From the NCBI GenBank assembly GCA_001460835.1, contig CYKH01000335.1:1-29066 (forward strand): 29,066 nt of DNA. The letters are read 5' to 3'. Under the pieces are notes generated by a model. That model made no database searches. It saw nothing but the letters and a program-made list of their open reading frames with translations, and was not told the origin of the DNA. Source of the stretch: Bodo saltans. Its lineage: Eukaryota; Euglenozoa; Kinetoplastea; Eubodonida; Bodonidae. Below, one piece after another: positions 1 through 7,914 of this stretch (position 1 is its first letter; each line of letters starts with the position of its first letter). Made by a program: the position numbers and the translations under genes.

Positions 1-21
1 CGTTTCTGTACTTTATTGCAG
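1..21 (+). promoter_or_regulatory. putative trans-splice acceptor for the PP6-like gene
   Basis: A pyrimidine-rich run ends in a CAG with the AG at 20-21, 17 bases before the ATG at 38. This is the usual layout of a kinetoplastid spliced-leader acceptor. The call rests on composition and position only. Confidence 0.5.
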
Positions 22-37
22 CCTAAAAAAAGTAAGG

Positions 38-961
38 ATGCCATCAGACCTTGACCGTCAACTCGCGCTTGCCCGTGACGGAAAACTGATCACGGAGCAT
101 GAGGTGATGCTGCTGTGCCAAAGGTGTCAGGATATCTTTGTGGAGGAGGGCAACGTAGAAACGGTTTACGCCCCTGTCACACTGTGCGGCGATATCCACG
201 GTCAATTCTTTGACTTAATGGAGCTGTTTTTAAACGGTGGGGATGCACCGAGCACGCAGTACGTCTTCATGGGCGACTACGTGGACAGAGGATACCACAG
301 TGTCGAAACACTTATTCTGAACGACGACGAATTCCGCGCGATGGGCCTAGCATAATGCGACGACGCGCCGTTGGTGCTCAGGGCGGTCTAATGTGTCCAC
401 ATGCCGAAGATGCTACTTACAATAGCCTTTATACCTTGGAGGTTGCACACCGCTACGACGTGCCTCAACAAGCTAAAATACGGGGAGAGGCGTCAGCACC
501 TCCCTCTACAGAAGACGCACGTGCCACCGGACTCAGGCGTCTAGTTGTCCCTTGAGGAGATTAGCTTGTTAGACAGAAAACAGGAAGTCCCCCATGAGGG
601 CGCAATGAGCGACTTGTTGTGGTCAGATCCGGAAGACGTAGAGGGCTGGGGTGTGTCCCCACGTGGCGCTGGGTACATCTTTGGCGCTGACGTTGCAAAA
701 GCCTTCAACCATAAAAAAGGACTCACCATGATTGCACGTGCGCATCAACTCGTCCTCGAGGGCTACAAAGCGATGTTCGACAACAATTGTGCGACGGTAT
801 GGTCCGCACCGAATTACTGCTACCGCTGCGGCAATGTTGCATCGATCCTTCAAATCGGAGAGAATACTAGAACGGACCGAAATGTCATCACCTTCGGTGC
901 TGCTCCAGCAGAAAAACGAGGCCACCTTGCAAAGCATCCTCCACCGGAGTACTTCCTGTAA
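38..961 (+). pseudogene. PP6-like serine/threonine phosphatase catalytic subunit, core destroyed
   Basis: The gene belongs to the PPP family (PP2A/PP4/PP6), which dephosphorylates Ser/Thr with two metal ions. Two intact blocks lie in the same frame. Bases 38-322 encode the N-terminal part with CGDIHGQF and GDYVDRG; bases 546-961 encode the C-terminal part with [42 protein letters not shown] and the family's closing YFL. The stretch [16 protein letters not shown] favours PP6/Sit4 over PP2A. Between the blocks, about 225 bases replace a segment that should be about 230 bases long, but they contain in-frame stops at 353-355, 389-391 and 542-544. No recognisable GNHE or HGG motif survives, so the metal ligand and acid histidine of GNHE are missing. 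The start at 38 is the first ATG after the acceptor-like AG. As it stands the locus cannot make an active phosphatase. It may be a pseudogene, a recombinant or an assembly error. Confidence 0.8.
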
Positions 962-1154
962 ACAACGGAAGTAGGGGACGAAACAATGCTGCTTCATGTT
1001 GGCAGCTGCATATCATACAGAGATTTTGTTCTCATTCAATAGAAAACCACTGTTTCTTGCGGTTGCACGTTTTGGCATCGCGCACATTAAAAAAGACACA
1101 AAAAAACACCGTCCACAAAACAAACCCGAAACCAAAAATAACAGGTCGGAGAAG

Positions 1155-1171
1155 GAGAGAGAGAGAGAGAG
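1155..1171. repeat. GA dinucleotide microsatellite
   Basis: A run of alternating G and A lies in the intergenic region, and a second short GA run follows at about 1201-1211. It is likely to vary in length by polymerase slippage. Confidence 0.7.
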
Positions 1172-1360
1172 CAGCGAGGGTGATTTAAGGGGAGATGTGA
1201 AGAGAGAGAGAATGTTGGCAAAATGATCGAATGAGAGGCTTTTTTGTTGCATTTATTGTGTCGTCTATTTCCCCCCTGTTTTGATCATTTTACGATTGCG
1301 AGAGACATATCCTGCCCAATCTTCCGAAATGGTCAAGTCAATTAGTTTTCTCGTTCATTA

Positions 1361-1390
1361 CTAATTTTTTTTTCTCTCGCCTTTCGGTAG
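1361..1390 (+). promoter_or_regulatory. putative trans-splice acceptor for coatomer gamma
   Basis: A strong T/C tract runs from about 1364 and ends in TAG at 1388-1390. The first ATG follows 24 bases later at 1415. This supports 1415 as the true start. Confidence 0.6.
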
Positions 1391-1414
1391 CAGTGGTGTA
1401 AAGAGAGGCACAAA

Positions 1415-2407
1415 ATGTCCAACCCCAACCACGGTTACGACGAGGAAGATGAGGAGGATCTCATGCCCTTCGAGGGTATTGATAAGGCGGCCGTGCTTCA
1501 GCAATGCCGCGACTTTAGCGCGGTCAATATTAATGTTGAGGCCTGCATTGAGCACATGACTAAGATTCTGTATCTGCTCTCCACCGGCACCACCTTCACC
1601 CCCATCGAGGCCACAGATATCTTCTTTGGCTCCACGAAATTGTTCCAGACCGACGACCAGAAGCTTCGCCGCCTCTTGTTTGTATTTTTGAAGGAGCTTA
1701 GCGGTATTGCAGAGCAAGTGTTTATTGCGTCGTCGTCGCTGGTGAAGGACATTAGTTCCAACAACGATGTCAATCGATGCAACGCTATTCGCACCCTCCG
1801 CAAGGTGACCGACGTGACAATGATTGGTCCGATGGAGCGCTACCTGAAGCAGGCCGTTGTAGACAAACAGAACAGCGTTGTCAGTGCGGCTATCGTGACT
1901 GGTATTCATTTGGCGTACGCCCAGCCTGAGATGGTGAAGCGATGGGGTACCGAAGTCAACGAGGCGCTCAAGAATCGTGGTAGCAAGGTTCAGTACCACG
2001 CCCTGGCACTTCTTCACAAGCTCCGTAAAAATGATCGCGTCTCTGTTCTCAAGCTTGTCCAACAGGCTCAGACTGGCCCCATGGACTGGCCCCATCCGCA
2101 GCGCACTGGCACTTTGCCTTCTCATCAAGATGTGCACGGAGTTGATGCAAGAAGACTTTGGCCAATCGTTGGACTTGTACAAGTTCGTCACCAACATGAC
2201 GCACCACTCCAGCGACAGTGTCGTCTTCGAGGCTGCAAAGGCTATTTGCTCGCTGAAGAACATCACTGCGAAAGAAGTCTCTCCTGCTGTTCTTGTGATC
2301 GGCTTGTACTTGACATCACACAAGCCCGTGCTCCGCTTTGCAGCGATCCGACTCCTCAACCGCGTGGCTACCGTACACCCCTCCGCGGTTGCAACGCTGA
2401 ACGCTGA
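1415..2407 (+). CDS. coatomer subunit gamma, N-terminal part (frameshifted)
   Basis: Gamma-COP is a large subunit of the COPI coat, which forms vesicles for Golgi-to-ER and intra-Golgi transport. The first ~223 residues match the gamma-COP adaptin-like alpha-solenoid: an acidic N-terminus, then LTKILYL-like and ATDIFFGSTKLF stretches, LRRLLFVFLKELSGIAE, ERYLKQAVVDK and VQYHALALLHKLRKNDR. Homology stops at about 2083, where a 12-base direct repeat (2071-2082 and 2084-2095) gives a 13-base tandem duplication. Beyond this point the frame reads about 105 unrelated residues to a stop at 2405-2407, while gamma-COP continues in the next frame. The frame is therefore one half of a gene ending at 4025. 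Subunit identity is very secure. Whether the frameshift is biological or an assembly error is open. Confidence 0.9.
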   Translation: MSNPNHGYDEEDEEDLMPFEGIDKAAVLQQCRDFSAVNINVEACIEHMTKILYLLSTGTTFTPIEATDIFFGSTKLFQTDDQKLRRLLFVFLKELSGIAEQVFIASSSLVKDISSNNDVNRCNAIRTLRKVTDVTMIGPMERYLKQAVVDKQNSVVSAAIVTGIHLAYAQPEMVKRWGTEVNEALKNRGSKVQYHALALLHKLRKNDRVSVLKLVQQAQTGPMDWPHPQRTGTLPSHQDVHGVDARRLWPIVGLVQVRHQHDAPLQRQCRLRGCKGYLLAEEHHCERSLSCCSCDRLVLDITQARAPLCSDPTPQPRGYRTPLRGCNAER

Positions 2408-4025
2408 TATCGAGTCACTTGTGTCCGACCCCAACCGTAATGTTGCGACCCTGGCCATCACCACTCTCCTCAAGACTGGTACCGAGTTCAGCATTGACAG
2501 ACTGGTGAAGCAGCTGACGGGCAACCTTGGCGACCTTAGCGACGAGTTCAAGATTGTGATTGTCGACTCCATGCGTGTGCTGAATGCAAAGTTCCCTGCC
2601 AAGTACTCAATCCTTGTCGAATTCCTTTCTAGCGCACTGACCCCGTCTGAAGGCGGCGGTGAGTTCAAGAAAGCCGTTGTGGAGACCATGGTGGCGATCT
2701 CGCAGAGCAACCCTGCCGCGAAGGAGGCCGTGTTGGTCCGCCTCGCCGAGTTTATCGAAGATTGCGAGTACCCCTTCCTGATCAAGCAAGTCCTTACCCT
2801 TATCGGCGAGGAGGGCCCCACCACTAGCAACCCTAAGAGGTTTGTTCGTTACATTTACAACCACGTTCAGCTTGAGTCCCCAGTAGTTCGCGCCGTTGCG
2901 GTGTCGACCCTCGCAAAATTTGCAGCCCAAGTTCCCGCACTTCGCACATCCATCGCGACTTTATTCCAGCGCACCATGAACGACCCAGATGATGAGGTTC
3001 GCGATCGTGCGGTGTTCTTTTACAAGCTCTTTACGCTCGGCGACGAGATTGCCATTCGCACGTTAGTCACCGAAGTGTCATCAGCAGTCATTCGCTCTCG
3101 TGGTGCTGCCCCGAAGCGTGCTGCCGCAATGTCGGGTGCTGAGGACACTGAGGCAGCTGTGGCTGCAGTAGCGGCGGCGACAGGTGCCGCTGCAAGCCCA
3201 AGCACAGGTAGCGCATCCTCTTCCGATCTTAGCATCGCTGTCCTTGCTGGCCGTGACAAACTTCGTCGCATCGCTCAGTTTAAGGAATTCGGAGAGCCCT
3301 CACGCACCCTCGACCCCCTTCCCCTGACCGAGGCTGACAACGAGTACGTTGTCTCGGTGCTGAAGCATCAGTTCGCCGAGCACGTTGTGTTCCAATTTAA
3401 GGTGACCAACACCATGGATAACATCAGCCTTGAGAACATCAACATCGACGCCGACCTTAGTGAGCTGGAGGTAGAGCCCCTCTTCGCCGTGCCCATTTCC
3501 CGAGTGGAGCCAGGATCGACTGAGTACGGATACATCGCCGCACGTTACGAGGCTGGTCAGTTCCCCAGCGGTGCGGTGAAGTGTGCATTCCGGTTCCGCA
3601 TGAAGGAGGGCGATGACGAGCCCTCTGAGGAGGAGGAGTACCCAATCGAGGAGTTCGCTGTCAATGTGTCGGATTTCATCTTACCACTCGACCTTGGCAA
3701 CGGTTTTGAGTCTCAGTGGACCGCCTTCCGCGAAGAGGAGACAATGGACACTTATGCTCTTACGTCGATGCGCAACTTGACGGTTGCGGCGCAGGAGCTC
3801 ATTGACTTCTACGGCATGTGGGTCGAGGGAGGCAAGGTGGAGAAGATCACGACCAAATCACACGTTGTGAACATGTGCGGCGTTCTCCCTGATGCAAAGA
3901 AGACTGTCATCTTGATCAGCGGGAAGGTATTTGTCGCGGCGGATAACAGTGTTGCTCTGCAGCTGGCGATTCGTGGTGGAAATGCTGAGGTGCGTGCATT
4001 CCTTTCGGCTGCCCTGGTGTCGTAG
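1977..4025 (+). CDS. coatomer subunit gamma, C-terminal part (frameshifted)
   Basis: This frame carries the rest of gamma-COP. It is open from 1977, but true homology begins at about 2085, just inside the second copy of the 13-base duplication; the first ~36 residues are out-of-frame sequence. Recognisable solenoid segments are FEAAKAICSLKNITAKEVSP, ATLAITTLLKTGTEFSIDRL, EFIEDCEYPFLIKQVL and DDEVRDRAVFFYKL. An Ala/Ser-rich hinge follows at about 3110-3230, and the C-terminal appendage domain (about 3260-4025) binds accessory factors. Together with the upstream half, the total of about 865 residues agrees with the family's usual ~870. No ATG lies where a separate protein would need to start, and no acceptor-like tract precedes 1977. 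An independent product is therefore unlikely. Confidence 0.9.
   Translation: MVARFSTTPWHFFTSSVKMIASLFSSLSNRLRLAPWTGPIRSALALCLLIKMCTELMQEDFGQSLDLYKFVTNMTHHSSDSVVFEAAKAICSLKNITAKEVSPAVLVIGLYLTSHKPVLRFAAIRLLNRVATVHPSAVATLNADIESLVSDPNRNVATLAITTLLKTGTEFSIDRLVKQLTGNLGDLSDEFKIVIVDSMRVLNAKFPAKYSILVEFLSSALTPSEGGGEFKKAVVETMVAISQSNPAAKEAVLVRLAEFIEDCEYPFLIKQVLTLIGEEGPTTSNPKRFVRYIYNHVQLESPVVRAVAVSTLAKFAAQVPALRTSIATLFQRTMNDPDDEVRDRAVFFYKLFTLGDEIAIRTLVTEVSSAVIRSRGAAPKRAAAMSGAEDTEAAVAAVAAATGAAASPSTGSASSSDLSIAVLAGRDKLRRIAQFKEFGEPSRTLDPLPLTEADNEYVVSVLKHQFAEHVVFQFKVTNTMDNISLENINIDADLSELEVEPLFAVPISRVEPGSTEYGYIAARYEAGQFPSGAVKCAFRFRMKEGDDEPSEEEEYPIEEFAVNVSDFILPLDLGNGFESQWTAFREEETMDTYALTSMRNLTVAAQELIDFYGMWVEGGKVEKITTKSHVVNMCGVLPDAKKTVILISGKVFVAADNSVALQLAIRGGNAEVRAFLSAALVS
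2071..2095. repeat. 13-bp tandem duplication that shifts the coatomer frame
   Basis: The 12 bases gactggccccat occur at 2071-2082 and again at 2084-2095, giving a 13-base period. The reading frame changes by +1 at exactly this spot. A single copy would keep the two gamma-COP halves in one frame. Confidence 0.9.
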
Positions 4026-4251
4026 AGGCTGCGCGAATGCACGAAAGAGAACTCAAAAAACGCCCAAACCCCAAACAAACAACAAAACCCTGAAGCAAAC
4101 ACAACACAAAAATGAGACAATGACATGGTGAGAGATTAGGAATTTCAAGAGCGACATGCGAAAAAAAAAAGAATTTATCTGTGCTTGTGCTTAGACCACA
4201 AAGTGCCCTCTACAACATCGTAATTTACGAAAATCATAATAACTTGCGATA

Positions 4252-4294
4252 TTATTATTCTCCCACTTCACTTTGAATTCATTCAATTTTTTAG
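4252..4294 (+). promoter_or_regulatory. putative trans-splice acceptor for the 4302 gene
   Basis: A T/C-rich stretch ends in TTTTTTAG with the AG at 4293-4294, eight bases before the ATG at 4302. This short leader is the main argument for that start. Confidence 0.55.
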
Positions 4295-4301
4295 AGAAGA
4301 A

Positions 4302-5108
4302 ATGTCGTCGCCATCTTGGCCAACGAACTCACCACCACTCACAGCTCCGACATCGCCAACGCAGTGTTCCTCTTCGTCATATGTCTATGTCACGCCTTCA
4401 GCAAAGCAACAACATCGGTCGTTTGGGGAGAACGTGACAAACCGACAACAGCAAGGCGTGACGACACCCTTTGCGAGTCGTCCATCAACACCCTTGCCAT
4501 CGTCACAAATGAAGCCTGTTATGGTTGGTGGCACTCCTGGCGCAGCAGCAGCTCATCAGCGACTCCCGCCTCGTTCACCCCTGCCGCCATCATCGTGTAC
4601 AGATCAACGCAACGAGGACTATGTCAACAGATCATCGCTAAGCAGAGGTACATCTACAACCCGCAGCACCCCGCAGAAACGTTCAAGGTCACCTGCCAAC
4701 GACGACACAAAGGAAGGAAACGCGGCAGTGTCAGCAGAAACAACGGGAGCCGACGACCCTCAGCACTTGCTATTGGACTCCCCCGAGTTCTGCCATCGGA
4801 TGGAAGATCCTGTTATTGAACACTCCCCTGACGCCATGCCATCGTCCATTCAGCGCGCTGAGGTGGCGATGAAGGATGCTCGTGGCATGCTTCTCTCTGC
4901 AGCGAGAGATGCTTGCGTTGAGTCAGAATTGCGCGCAGAGATAGCAGCCGATGCTGCTAGCGCCTTACGATCGGCGGTTGAGGCGTGGGGCTGTGCAGAT
5001 GATCTGCTGATCAACGAAGAGGAGATGCAACTGTTTGTTGAGAGAATGAAAAGCTTGCCGTTGGATAGCAGCGGTGCTGTTGGGAATTCTGTTATTTCAC
5101 ACGCATAG
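4302..5108 (+). CDS. hypothetical Ser/Thr/Pro-rich protein
   Basis: I do not recognise a family. The protein is 268 residues long. Residues 1 to about 150 are low-complexity, rich in Ser, Thr, Pro and Gln, with many S/TP pairs and a basic KRSRSP patch, so they are probably disordered and phosphorylatable. Residues about 180-250 look like an alanine-rich amphipathic helical region (SAARDACVESELRAEIAADA and following) that ends in an acidic EEEMQLFVERM stretch. No signal peptide or membrane segment is visible. The start follows an acceptor-like AG by eight bases. The gene sits between coatomer gamma and LC8, which says nothing specific about its role. A second open frame at 4316-4819 overlaps it but has the composition of a shadow. 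Confidence 0.6.
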   Translation: MSSPSWPTNSPPLTAPTSPTQCSSSSYVYVTPSAKQQHRSFGENVTNRQQQGVTTPFASRPSTPLPSSQMKPVMVGGTPGAAAAHQRLPPRSPLPPSSCTDQRNEDYVNRSSLSRGTSTTRSTPQKRSRSPANDDTKEGNAAVSAETTGADDPQHLLLDSPEFCHRMEDPVIEHSPDAMPSSIQRAEVAMKDARGMLLSAARDACVESELRAEIAADAASALRSAVEAWGCADDLLINEEEMQLFVERMKSLPLDSSGAVGNSVISHA

Positions 5109-5212
5109 AGAGTCACACCTTTTCGTTTTTCTTGTCATTTTTTTGCGTCACACTCTTTTCTCGACCTGAAGGTAATAAATTCGCGTAGGAGCTTTTCTCC
5201 AATCACTCCCAA

Positions 5213-5233
5213 GTTTTTTTTCTATTAACAAAG
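5213..5233 (+). promoter_or_regulatory. putative trans-splice acceptor for LC8
   Basis: A T-run at 5213-5223 is followed by an AAAG whose AG is at 5232-5233. A purine-rich leader of about 57 bases leads to the ATG at 5291. Confidence 0.5.
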
Positions 5234-5290
5234 AAAGAAAAGAGAAAAGAGAAGAACAAGCGTAGTTAGGCACCCTCCCCGAAGAAGAAA

Positions 5291-5563
5291 ATGACCCAAA
5301 ATGCGCAAGCGACAGTTAAGATCGTAGAAATGCCCAAGGATATGGAAAACTTTGCCATCATCTGCGCGCAAGAGGGCATGGAGAAGTACAACACTGAGAA
5401 AGATATCGCCTCGCACATCAAGAAGGAGTTCGACAGGAAGTACAACCCAACGTGGCACTGCTTCGTCGGTAGAAACTTTGGATCGTTCGTGACGCATGAA
5501 ACGAACCATTACATTTATTTCTACCTTGGGCAGATTGGTGTCATGATCTTTAAGTCTGGATAG
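5291..5563 (+). CDS. dynein light chain LC8 (DYNLL type)
   Basis: LC8 is a small dimeric hub protein. It is a light chain of cytoplasmic and axonemal dynein and also binds short linear motifs in many other partners. The 90 residues match the family end to end: [40 protein letters not shown], and the closing strands [16 protein letters not shown]. The length is the usual 89-90. The N-terminal ten residues are the only divergent part. The start is the only ATG that gives the full fold. A flagellate would use it in both intraflagellar transport and axonemal motors. No oddities are seen. Confidence 0.97.
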   Translation: MTQNAQATVKIVEMPKDMENFAIICAQEGMEKYNTEKDIASHIKKEFDRKYNPTWHCFVGRNFGSFVTHETNHYIYFYLGQIGVMIFKSG

Positions 5564-6013
5564 ACACAGACAAGACACACAACCTCTTAATTCGAGGGTG
5601 TTGTCGTATCGATGAAGAAAATTCGATTCGCACCAAAGTCTTCTTTTGCCCTTTCCCCGTTTTGACACGAGGGAGCTTTTGAAAACTGAATTTTTTGTCG
5701 ATGATGATGCTGCACAATGTAGAATGTACGTAAGCTACTGAGAAGTAGGGAGGTAGGCGCAGAGAAGGGGGAAATGAGGAGGAGGAGCTACTGTTGTAGA
5801 GAGAAGCTCCTTAGAGTGAGATGAGAATTGGTCATGTGTATTCGTTTTTCCACCACACCAAACAAAACCACTGAAAACAGTGTAGGTGCTTTAAAAACTA
5901 TGCGGAGGTCAATCATCCATTGTGCACTTCTTTTTGTTGATTCTTTCAACAACACCAAGCGGAGGTTTGATAGAGAGGATCACAACACACACAACCAAAA
6001 CACACACAACAAA
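5564..6013. other. intergenic region, no gene seen
   Basis: This stretch holds the LC8 3' flank, a purine-rich block at about 5735-5795, and the T/C tract and CA-rich leader of the next gene from about 5926. A frame open from 5828 only extends the downstream gene backwards through the apparent 5' leader. Confidence 0.5.
5926..5959 (+). promoter_or_regulatory. putative trans-splice acceptor for the TPR-like gene
   Basis: A T/C-rich tract at about 5926-5947 is followed by CAAG with the AG at 5958-5959. This lies downstream of the ATG at 5828 and upstream of the ATG at 6014, so it favours 6014 as the start. Confidence 0.45.
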
Positions 6014-7600
6014 ATGGATGAAAAACCAGACGCCATCGAGGCACGCGCAGTGATGGCAGAGAGCAACGGAGAGTACGCCAAAGCGCTCGCAATTCGAGAG
6101 CGTTTGCTGTTAGCTCTCCAAAAGTTACATGGAGATCCTTGCGACGCTTCTGACGACCAAAAGATCAAAATTTGTGAGCTGATTTGCCTCCTCGCCACTC
6201 AAGAACAGCAAAGCAACATGAATTCTCTGGTGCAAGGCTCGATGGAGCGCCACAGGAAAGAAGCATCCTCGATCAGGGAGTATGGAGAGCCTTCTTTACT
6301 GTCGAACCACCCAAATCGTCTCGCGCAACTGGAACGAAACTCTCTACAGAGTGTCCACCAAACATCTTCCTTCCTGCAAAGCCGAGCTGCGATGAAGAGT
6401 GATGGCGTGGTCACCAAACGCTTGAGTCTGCAAGGTCTATTGGCGTTTGGGGAGAGGTTGATCTCTAAGGAGAACACCCTACCGACATCCCAGCGTAAAC
6501 CTGCACTCCGACAGGCCAAAGCAAACTTACTCATGCTTCTCGTGACGGTGCTGTATCGTCAGAACAGACCGCGAGCTGCCCTCCCCCTTGCACAAGCCGC
6601 GCAGCTTGAGTTGTTGGAATTGGCGGCACCACCCGAGCGAGCATCCTTAGATGTCGCTACAGGTTACCTGACCCTGTCTAGTGTGCTCTCCGCCTCCAAC
6701 AAACACAAAGAGGCGTTAAAGTGCGCATTTCGTGCGTTAGAGGCGTCCCTAGTGCTGGAGGAGCGGTTTGCCAACAATGACTCAACGCTGAGTCGCGCAA
6801 GCCATCCCATGACAGAGAGTGTCAGCGCCAAGAGCCCGTCTTCAGCAGGAACGAGCGGCCGTATTTCTGCGCAGGGTGCCAGCCTTCGTGGAGGCTATCC
6901 TGACCTTGTGCCCGATGGGGCAACTGAAAATGCCGCCGATGACCTTGCTGCAAGCCGAGTCGAACCAGGCTCCTATTTAGGGTCGCTGTTGGCTGCGTGC
7001 TATCATAACATCGGCACCGAGCAAGAACACTTATCGCTCCTCGAACTTGCATTGCGAACGTACGGTCTCGGGTTTCGGATGGCAAAGAAAACGCACGGTG
7101 ACGCACATCCCCTCGTCGAAAGAATGTACAGCAACTACTGTTCCGTGTTTCAGTCTGTGAATTACAAACACTTTTACCCCGACGGACACCGCCCAGGAGA
7201 GACATCCACCGCGCTTGAAAACGCAGATCGCGCCGTTCGTCAACTCAACTTCTCCTTTCTTAGCAGCCACAGACATGAGCTTGCTTGCCAGAAAGAAACT
7301 CGTCAACAAAACGCAATTTTGTCCTCGATCGAAGACCCAGTTCTCGACACGTCACCCTCCCATTCCCAGCACATCTTAGTGGGCAAGATTCGATCGTCCA
7401 GTGCAAACGTCTCGTCATCCGTGTCGCACTTGCGCAGCACCAACGGAGGGGGTGCTGGTGGTGCCACCGGAGGAGGAGCAGGATTGTACAATAATAACAA
7501 CCATACGTCGTCTCTCAAGGTATCGTCATCAGGAGGCCACTCTAGGGGAAATTCTATCTCATCGGTGTCCTCTATTCATCAACAACATCGCCACCTGTAG
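6014..7600 (+). CDS. TPR-like protein of unknown role
   Basis: This 528-residue protein has helical segments of the tetratricopeptide type. The N-terminus (ARAVMAESNGEYAKALAIRE, then RLLLALQKLHGD) resembles a kinesin-light-chain-style TPR. A central pair follows at about 6650-6770 (GYLTLSSVLSASNKHKEALK) and another at about 6980-7140 (ALRTYGLGFRMAKKTHGDAH). The linkers and the last ~100 residues are Ser/Gly/Asn/His-rich with a GGGAGGATGGGAG run, probably disordered. TPR arrays generally mediate protein-protein contacts; no catalytic motif is visible. The start at 6014 is chosen because the acceptor-like AG lies just upstream and the 62 extra residues from 5828 look like translated leader. The specific partner cannot be read from the sequence. 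Confidence 0.7.
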   Translation: MDEKPDAIEARAVMAESNGEYAKALAIRERLLLALQKLHGDPCDASDDQKIKICELICLLATQEQQSNMNSLVQGSMERHRKEASSIREYGEPSLLSNHPNRLAQLERNSLQSVHQTSSFLQSRAAMKSDGVVTKRLSLQGLLAFGERLISKENTLPTSQRKPALRQAKANLLMLLVTVLYRQNRPRAALPLAQAAQLELLELAAPPERASLDVATGYLTLSSVLSASNKHKEALKCAFRALEASLVLEERFANNDSTLSRASHPMTESVSAKSPSSAGTSGRISAQGASLRGGYPDLVPDGATENAADDLAASRVEPGSYLGSLLAACYHNIGTEQEHLSLLELALRTYGLGFRMAKKTHGDAHPLVERMYSNYCSVFQSVNYKHFYPDGHRPGETSTALENADRAVRQLNFSFLSSHRHELACQKETRQQNAILSSIEDPVLDTSPSHSQHILVGKIRSSSANVSSSVSHLRSTNGGGAGGATGGGAGLYNNNNHTSSLKVSSSGGHSRGNSISSVSSIHQQHRHL

Positions 7601-7914
7601 AAGGCACGCTTTCCTCCTCCTGCGCCCACACACGACCATCCAGTATGGACACATTCTCTCTCTTTTTGTTGTTTAGGTCGTGTTGACTGTGCAGTAGAAG
7701 CATCACAATGCAGGTCAATCTCCTATCTCAAGTAGAAGAGATGCAACCCCCAGACATACAACGCTTTGATGCTTGATGATGCACTGCATTGAGCTGGGAC
7801 GCTGTAGATTATTTGTACGATAGTTACATGTCGTTGTGTATGATGTGAATGTGGATTCTGTTTTTTTTGACGTCACAATTTTTTTCATCTTTGTCGACTC
7901 AAAGTGCACATTCA
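7601..7914. other. intergenic region, no gene seen
   Basis: This is the 3' flank of the TPR-like gene followed by the 5' leader region of MutY. It contains two T-runs (7861-7868, 7880-7885) but no credible coding frame or structured RNA that I can recognise. Confidence 0.5.
7859..7904 (+). promoter_or_regulatory. putative trans-splice acceptor for MutY
   Basis: T-rich blocks end in CAAAG with the AG at 7903-7904, eleven bases before the ATG at 7915. An ATG at 7849 lies upstream of this acceptor and would not be in the mature mRNA. Confidence 0.6.

Larger units (their letters stand above)
962..1414. other. intergenic region with GA microsatellite and pyrimidine tract
   Basis: I see no credible gene here. 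The stretch holds the 3' flank of the phosphatase locus, A-rich sequence around 1090-1140, a GA dinucleotide run at about 1155-1171 with a shorter one at about 1201-1211, and then the T/C-rich tract leading into coatomer gamma. Short open frames on both strands have low-complexity translations. Confidence 0.5.

Noticed and set aside
320-545. An intron in the PP6-like gene
   Set aside because: Removing it would not restore the missing GNHE and HGG block, and introns are very rare in kinetoplastids.
1361-2830. 489-codon minus-strand open frame opposite coatomer gamma
   Set aside because: It lies entirely antisense to a strongly conserved gene and its translation matches nothing I recognise; such frames are common in this codon usage.
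4316-4819. A 167-codon frame overlapping the hypothetical gene at 4302
   Set aside because: It shares the same leader but has poorer composition and a later ATG; only one of the two is likely, and 4302 is the first ATG after the AG.
5828-6013. N-terminal extensions of the TPR-like gene; similar extensions exist at 9681, 11252, 13212, 20527 and 24373
   Set aside because: In each case an acceptor-like AG lies between the early ATG and the chosen one, and the extra residues look like translated leader.
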